From: Rodentolepis nana
Taxonomy: Eukaryota > Platyhelminthes > Cestoda > Cyclophyllidea > Hymenolepididae
Direction: 5' to 3'
Length of the DNA stretch: 26,949 nucleotides
Assembly (NCBI GenBank): GCA_900617975.1
Contig: UZAE01012674.1
Span: 1-26,949 of the forward strand
The notes under the pieces were generated by a model. It made no database searches. It saw nothing but the letters and a program-made list of their open reading frames with translations, and was not told where the DNA came from. The position numbers were made by a program, and so were the translations under genes. Of this stretch, positions 22,697 through 26,949 are shown piece by piece (position 1 is the stretch's first letter; every line of letters begins with the position of its first letter).

Positions 22697-23348
22697 GCGT
22701 AGCGGATTGCTACACGAATAAGCCTTGACCTTATTCAGTAACCTCTATGGCAGATTCGCTTATGTTTGGAAAGTGCCCCCCAGGACTAACTCAGCTACTG
22801 TAAAGCAATAGAGGAAACAGACGTTTCACACGGAGCACATTTATTCGGGACGTGTGCGAGTGATTGCGCGTCAGTATATTAATATGGCGGAGTGCGCAAT
22901 AGACGTACCTCCACGTGGTGCACCCTGGGCAAAAGAGTCTATTAACTGGCAGTTGACTTCTGACTTCAAACTGCCATCACCCCACCGTATGGCATATTCA
23001 ACTCATTCCAAAGTAATCACCTCACTTTTTTCTACCTTTGTGCCTGTCACTTTTACATCTTTGCAACACTCTTCTATTCCCTCCCCATTCGACTTTTTTT
23101 CAATTTGATGTTCCTGATCCCCTCTGTGAAGCCTGAAGTCAACTAAAGGGCTAACGATAATTATCAAAACGCCTGCCATTCGATATAAATGAATGTTAAT
23201 AAGGCGGGTTTAAAAAACCACACAAGGCCTATTGATTGACGTTTGACAATGTGTTCTCCACACACGCGAAGCACTTACTCCTCTCTACGCGAAGTTGCAC
23301 GGTCCCACCTTCCAGCCTGTCTGAGTGCACATGAGATTACTTTACTCA
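22697..23348 (-). mobile_element. LTR copy 3, interrupted by a SINE-like insertion
   Basis: Minus-strand relative of LTRs 1 and 2 in two pieces. The piece at 22697-22890 contains, on the minus strand, GTAGCAATCCGCTAC at its end and GTGCTCCGTG..AAACGTCTGTTTCC, both shared with LTR 1. The piece at about 23208-23348 resumes with the remainder (TACGCGAAGTTGCACGG on the plus strand, against the complement of LTR 1 near 55-75). The SINE-like copy 4 splits them. I find no convincing target duplication for the LTR itself, so its outer edges are approximate. Confidence 0.75.
22891..23195 (+). mobile_element. SINE-like retroposon, copy 4, nested in LTR copy 3
   Basis: Longest well-bounded copy (305 bp). 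It starts AGTGCGCAATAGACGTACCT, continues CCACGTGGTGCACCCTGGGC and ends GCCTGCCATTCGATATAAAT. It is flanked by a 12-bp target duplication with one mismatch: TTAATATGGCGG (22879-22890) and TTAATAAGGCGG (23196-23207). The LTR continues on both sides, which fixes the ends independently. A duplication of this length is the mark of target-primed reverse transcription by LINE machinery. Confidence 0.88.
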
Positions 23349-24120
23349 GAGGTGATAACATTGTGTCATGTCAGGTCGATTTTCTTCTTACTCTGACCGT
23401 ACTTGCGCAGTTCATAATATACCAACTCACTCATTTTACATATTATTAAATCGAATTGTCTTAACATTCAATTGCATTAAATTAAAAGCTGGAAATCCTA
23501 AATTCTTAATTAAAATTTATCTGACAATGATCTTGTAAGGGAACAAAAAGATTGAAAGGATAAATAATTCTTCAGAATTGCCCTGAGTAAACTACTTTGG
23601 ATCGCATAAATTAGTAAAGCGAGTTTTTTTCCGCAGGAAAATATAAGAATAGGTTGTGTTCAGTTATGATTGGGTTATTACAATCTTATGCTCAAATTAT
23701 TGCCTGCAAGTGATTGCATATAGAGATACTCTCAGGCCGTTTCTACTTGGAGTACATTTTAGCTTCCGAAATAAAAAAGCAAGATTGCTTAAATTATAGA
23801 ATTGAGCTGCCAAGATGCAGAGATGCAGAAGAGGCACTCGAAGAAAAGCAGACACCTTTTCTTGCTCAAAAAGATGCTCATTTTAAATTTTGTTCTGTGT
23901 GGAGATAAGTCATTTAGAGAGATTTGAGCACATAAGCGTACCACATTTTCATGTTAATTTTTAATTTCTGTATTTATATCACATATTGCTAACCAAACCG
24001 AAACTGTGAGAAGAAAAGTCGACTTCCGAACTGCTAACCGCACTTGACTGGAGAAAACGCATTGATCCCAATCAGCTAGCAATGCTCAACGTCCAGATCG
24101 ATGGATGTACACTTGTGATA
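23349..24120. other. Gene-free stretch
   Basis: An open frame at 23714-23908 includes a short AGATGC duplication and matches no family. Nothing else is seen. Confidence 0.45.
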
Positions 24121-24404
24121 TTTTATTTACTTATTTCAAATGCCAGGCGTTATGATAGGTATCATTAGCTCTTTAGTTGACTTCAGGCCTCACAGAGAGG
24201 CGGGGGGGGAGGGCAGAATAATGATTCACGAATGTAACAGAGATAGACAGACAGACATAAAGGCAGAGAAAAGGTAAGATGAGTACTGTGAAGGGATCGA
24301 ATATAGCATACAGTGGGGTGATGAAAGTTTGAAGTCAGAAATCGACTGCCAGTTAATAGACTTTTTTTTGCCGTATGAGTATACGTTGCCCAGGGTGCAC
24401 CATG
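24121..24404 (-). mobile_element. SINE-like retroposon, copy 5
   Basis: Flanked by a perfect 10-bp target duplication, ACTTGTGATA at 24111-24120 and 24405-24414. On the minus strand it starts CATGGTGCACCCTGGGCAAC, so it is 5'-truncated by about 25 bases relative to copy 4. It ends with GCATTTGAAATAAGTAAATA, showing the AAAT-type tail. Confidence 0.9.
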
Positions 24405-24414
24405 ACTTGTGATA

Positions 24415-25544
24415 ATTAATCTTATGTCTTCAAGCGTGACATGCGTGCAAGTTGAGCCCCGAGAAGATACACCTAGTTCATTATGGCAAGCTATAAATAT
24501 CTGAACGAAATAGACACTCAAGACAGCTTCTACTTCATTTACATTGTTGGCGAAATAGACTTGACTTTTCCAATGCTAACTTTAAAATGTGATAATATAA
24601 AAAATAGGAATCCATATTGAAAGCGAATTGGATTGTAAAAGGTGGATATACAAGTGTTTTAAGAAAGTTAGAGTAATGATGTGGGGTTACCGTGAATCTG
24701 TGAGTTTAACAGCTACAAGTTCAAATTTGAAGGAAGCTATACATAACACGGGCTTTCAATTTAGATTTAAGCATTTCATTGGCTTTCTACCATAGTTTTT
24801 GACAGCTCTTGACGGGCTGGGTATATACTATTTCTGAAAAATGTTCCTTCCAATGAATTACAGGAAATAATAGCCGTTCCCACTTTTGATGAATACGACC
24901 TTATCTAGATTAGAAAATTTGTAATGCGTTAGAGGGGAGGGTTAACGTGTGGAGTGGAATTGGGAGAATGGAAGAAGGCGTCAGAAGGAAATGGAACATG
25001 GCGCCATTTCTACATCAAGTAGACAGTATGAGCACGATTTTAAAAACATGCTTCTGAGCTAATAGTTGGTTTCCAAGCGATTTAGTGTGCCAATAACTTT
25101 ACATGTTTTTTAATAGTTAAGCAAGTGAAGAAACTTTTCACGCACTCAGCATCTGGAAAGAAGTTCATTTTGAGATAAAAATATAGCTGAAAATGCCATC
25201 TTTTCAAATAATATCAGTTCCCTGAAACTTGTCATTAATCATTGGCTAATAAGAGACCGAAATACAATAGCAAAAACCGTTTATTGGACAAAGACTAAAA
25301 TATGTGTGAATGAACGCAAATATACAAGCAAAATTGCTGATATTTATTCTATAATCCCAACCGGTGTATAATTTAAAACCATAAAAGGTTTCAACGAGTT
25401 TAGGGAACTATTGAGATGACATGACTACTCACTTGATTTTTACACAATATCACCCAGAAAATTTGGAATTTATTTCAAAATTTAAATTCTAAATACAGAT
25501 TTCTCACAAATGGAAGCGTTGCGTTTAGAGAGCATAGATTGACA
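24415..25544. other. Gene-free AT-rich stretch
   Basis: No exon, RNA gene or repeat recognised on either strand. Confidence 0.5.
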
Positions 25545-25548
25545 AGTT

Positions 25549-25835
25549 TGTGGGACACGCCATCGCATGCGTGTACTCATAGGTTTGATGTGCGGCCGTA
25601 CAACCTCGCGTACGGATTGAGGGCAAGAGCACATAGCCAATAGCAGCTCAAGGGCCCTCGCTTGTTTTACCGAAAGCCGCCATGTTGTATGACGGAGTTT
25701 CCTTCCTGTGTACACAAGTTGTGTGATTTATCTAGGGAATAAGCGTGTTCCCGCAATACGTCTGTTTTTTCAGCGAACCCATAGTAGAGGTTTCTGAGTT
25801 CAGTCAAGGCTTTACTGGGGTAGCAGTCCGCTACA
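25549..25835 (+). mobile_element. Solo LTR (copy 2)
   Basis: Starts TGTGGGA, ends CGCTACA, and is flanked by the 4-bp direct repeat agtt (25545-25548 and 25836-25839). It is homologous to LTR copy 1 over nearly its whole length, with a shorter central part. The minus-strand open frames overlapping it (25482-25715 and 25667-25849) are shadows of the LTR. Confidence 0.88.
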
Positions 25836-25839
25836 AGTT

Positions 25840-26457
25840 CTGTAATCAAACTAATAAAAGCTCTCTTGATAAACTGACACTAGACCTTTTATTCTTCTGG
25901 ATTCCTTCTTTACTTTTCACCTGAAAACGTCATTCTTCCGCATGTTCAAAAGCTCTCTTATTTGTTGAAATTAGCGTGCTTTATACCTCTAGTCGAATAA
26001 ACAAACGTCTTGAAAGTTTTACGCGCTTTTAGCCGTTGTTCCAGCTATAGATTCTTACTGTTAAAGTAAAATAATATTGTAGTTCGAATTGAAGCATACA
26101 AAGAATATCCTAATTCAGTAAAGTTAAACTTAATATTGATTGTCATTTATCTTCCGAAAACGCTTAAAAGAAAAATATAAAATAAAGTATTAATTTATTA
26201 AAGAGAAAATATCTAACAATGAATCATTATTATATCTTCTTACTGAAAAATTCTTAATGGTAGTCTACTAGAACGTTCCTATCTTGGATGTTCAGTCACG
26301 CAATCTGCAATCTCCTGTAGCGTCAATTTTAATTCAAGTAAAAAGAATCCAACAGCAACTTTTTCCACCGTCGACCAATAAAACGAGGTGCCTTGATGTG
26401 AGTTAACATCAGATTAGATTGCGCAGTCTTGCTATCAGACGAAAATTTCCCCTACTA
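25840..26457. other. Gene-free stretch
   Basis: AT-rich, nothing recognised. Confidence 0.5.
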
Positions 26458-26470
26458 ATGATTAGCAGCA

Positions 26471-26778
26471 CGTGGTGCACCCTGGGTAACGTATTCTCAT
26501 GGGGCAAAATAGTCTATAAACCGGCAGTTGACACCTGACTTCTAACTACCATGACCCCACTGTATGTCATGTTCGTCTACTTCAACCGCACTCACCTCAC
26601 CTTTTTTCTTTTACATCTGTGAATCACTCTTCTGTTCCCCCTCTCGACCAGTTGGATGTTCATCTTCCTTTCTGTGAAGCCTGAAGTACTTACTTTGATG
26701 TACCTCTGTGAAGCCTGTGGTCAACTAAAGGGCTAATGATAACAATAAAAATGCTTGTCATTTGAAATAAATAAATAA
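26471..26778 (+). mobile_element. SINE-like retroposon, copy 6
   Basis: Starts CGTGGTGCACCCTGGGTAAC and ends CATTTGAAATAAATAAATAA, with the clearest (AAAT)n tail of the family. It is flanked by a 13-bp imperfect target duplication, ATGATTAGCAGCA (26458-26470) and ATGATAAGTAGCA (26779-26791), two mismatches. A short internal duplication of CTCTGTGAAGCCTG-like sequence lies near 26670-26720. Confidence 0.87.
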
Positions 26779-26949
26779 ATGATAAGTAGCATCATGTATG
26801 TTAACACATTATCGAACATACATGCTGGTATAATTAAAATTAGCTCAAGATTTAATATTTTCTTATTTTGGGGCTCAAAGTGAGAGAAATTCTGGTGAAT
26901 TCTGTAATTTCGGCGAATATTAATTAAATGTTAACGAAAAGCCTTTCCC

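Noticed and set aside
11..25835. One 25-kb LTR retrotransposon bounded by the two plus-strand LTRs
   Set aside because: Each LTR has its own target duplication (catg, agtt), and the interior contains host genes with introns and no gag-pol sequence.
1..26949. CRISPR array, bacterial operon, rRNA gene or prokaryotic defence system
   Set aside because: No spaced direct repeats, ribosome binding sites or prokaryotic gene organisation. All recognised genes have spliceosomal introns.

Overview
The window reads as nuclear DNA from a flatworm (Platyhelminthes), most likely a parasitic one such as a tapeworm. This is inferred from gene structure, not from a database match. It is AT-rich, gene-sparse and dense in old transposable elements. 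Three conserved housekeeping genes can be assembled completely, and 12 of their 15 introns are only 34-46 nt long, a size typical of flatworm genes. No bacterial operon, rRNA gene or CRISPR array is visible.

Layout, left to right. A solo LTR with a 4-bp target duplication (11-341) is followed by 3 kb of AT-rich DNA. Repeat copy A (3305-5047) comes next, with a SINE-like element attached (5049-5376). A partial or decayed gene for a secreted, N-glycosylated fibronectin type III (FN3) protein lies at 6352-7352. A dead mariner transposon, cut off at its 5' end, lies at 8455-9562. A complete AP-3 adaptor sigma subunit gene spans 11502-12329 in four exons. Repeat copy B (12905-14541) follows. A complete ribosomal protein S4 gene (15412-16307, three exons) faces a complete mitochondrial ribosomal protein S9 gene on the other strand (19166 down to 17543, eleven exons), with a SINE-like copy between them. 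The last 7.5 kb has no recognisable gene. It holds four more SINE-like copies, one of them inserted inside a minus-strand LTR, a second solo LTR (25549-25835) and a tRNA-like Pol III promoter relic near 20020.

The genes do not form a pathway. RPS4 and MRPS9 serve cytosolic and mitochondrial translation, AP-3 sigma serves endosome-to-lysosome vesicle sorting, and the FN3 protein would act outside the cell or at its surface. The mobile elements give a readable history: LTR insertion and LTR-LTR recombination to solo LTRs, later SINE-like retroposition (one copy into an LTR), and decay of a mariner copy by frameshifts and stop codons. I found no convincing undescribed biological system. The most useful results are the full exon models hidden by tiny introns, the SINE-like family with target duplications, the AP-3 sigma protein with a shortened conserved loop and a serine-rich tail, and the FN3 exon with a frame break.
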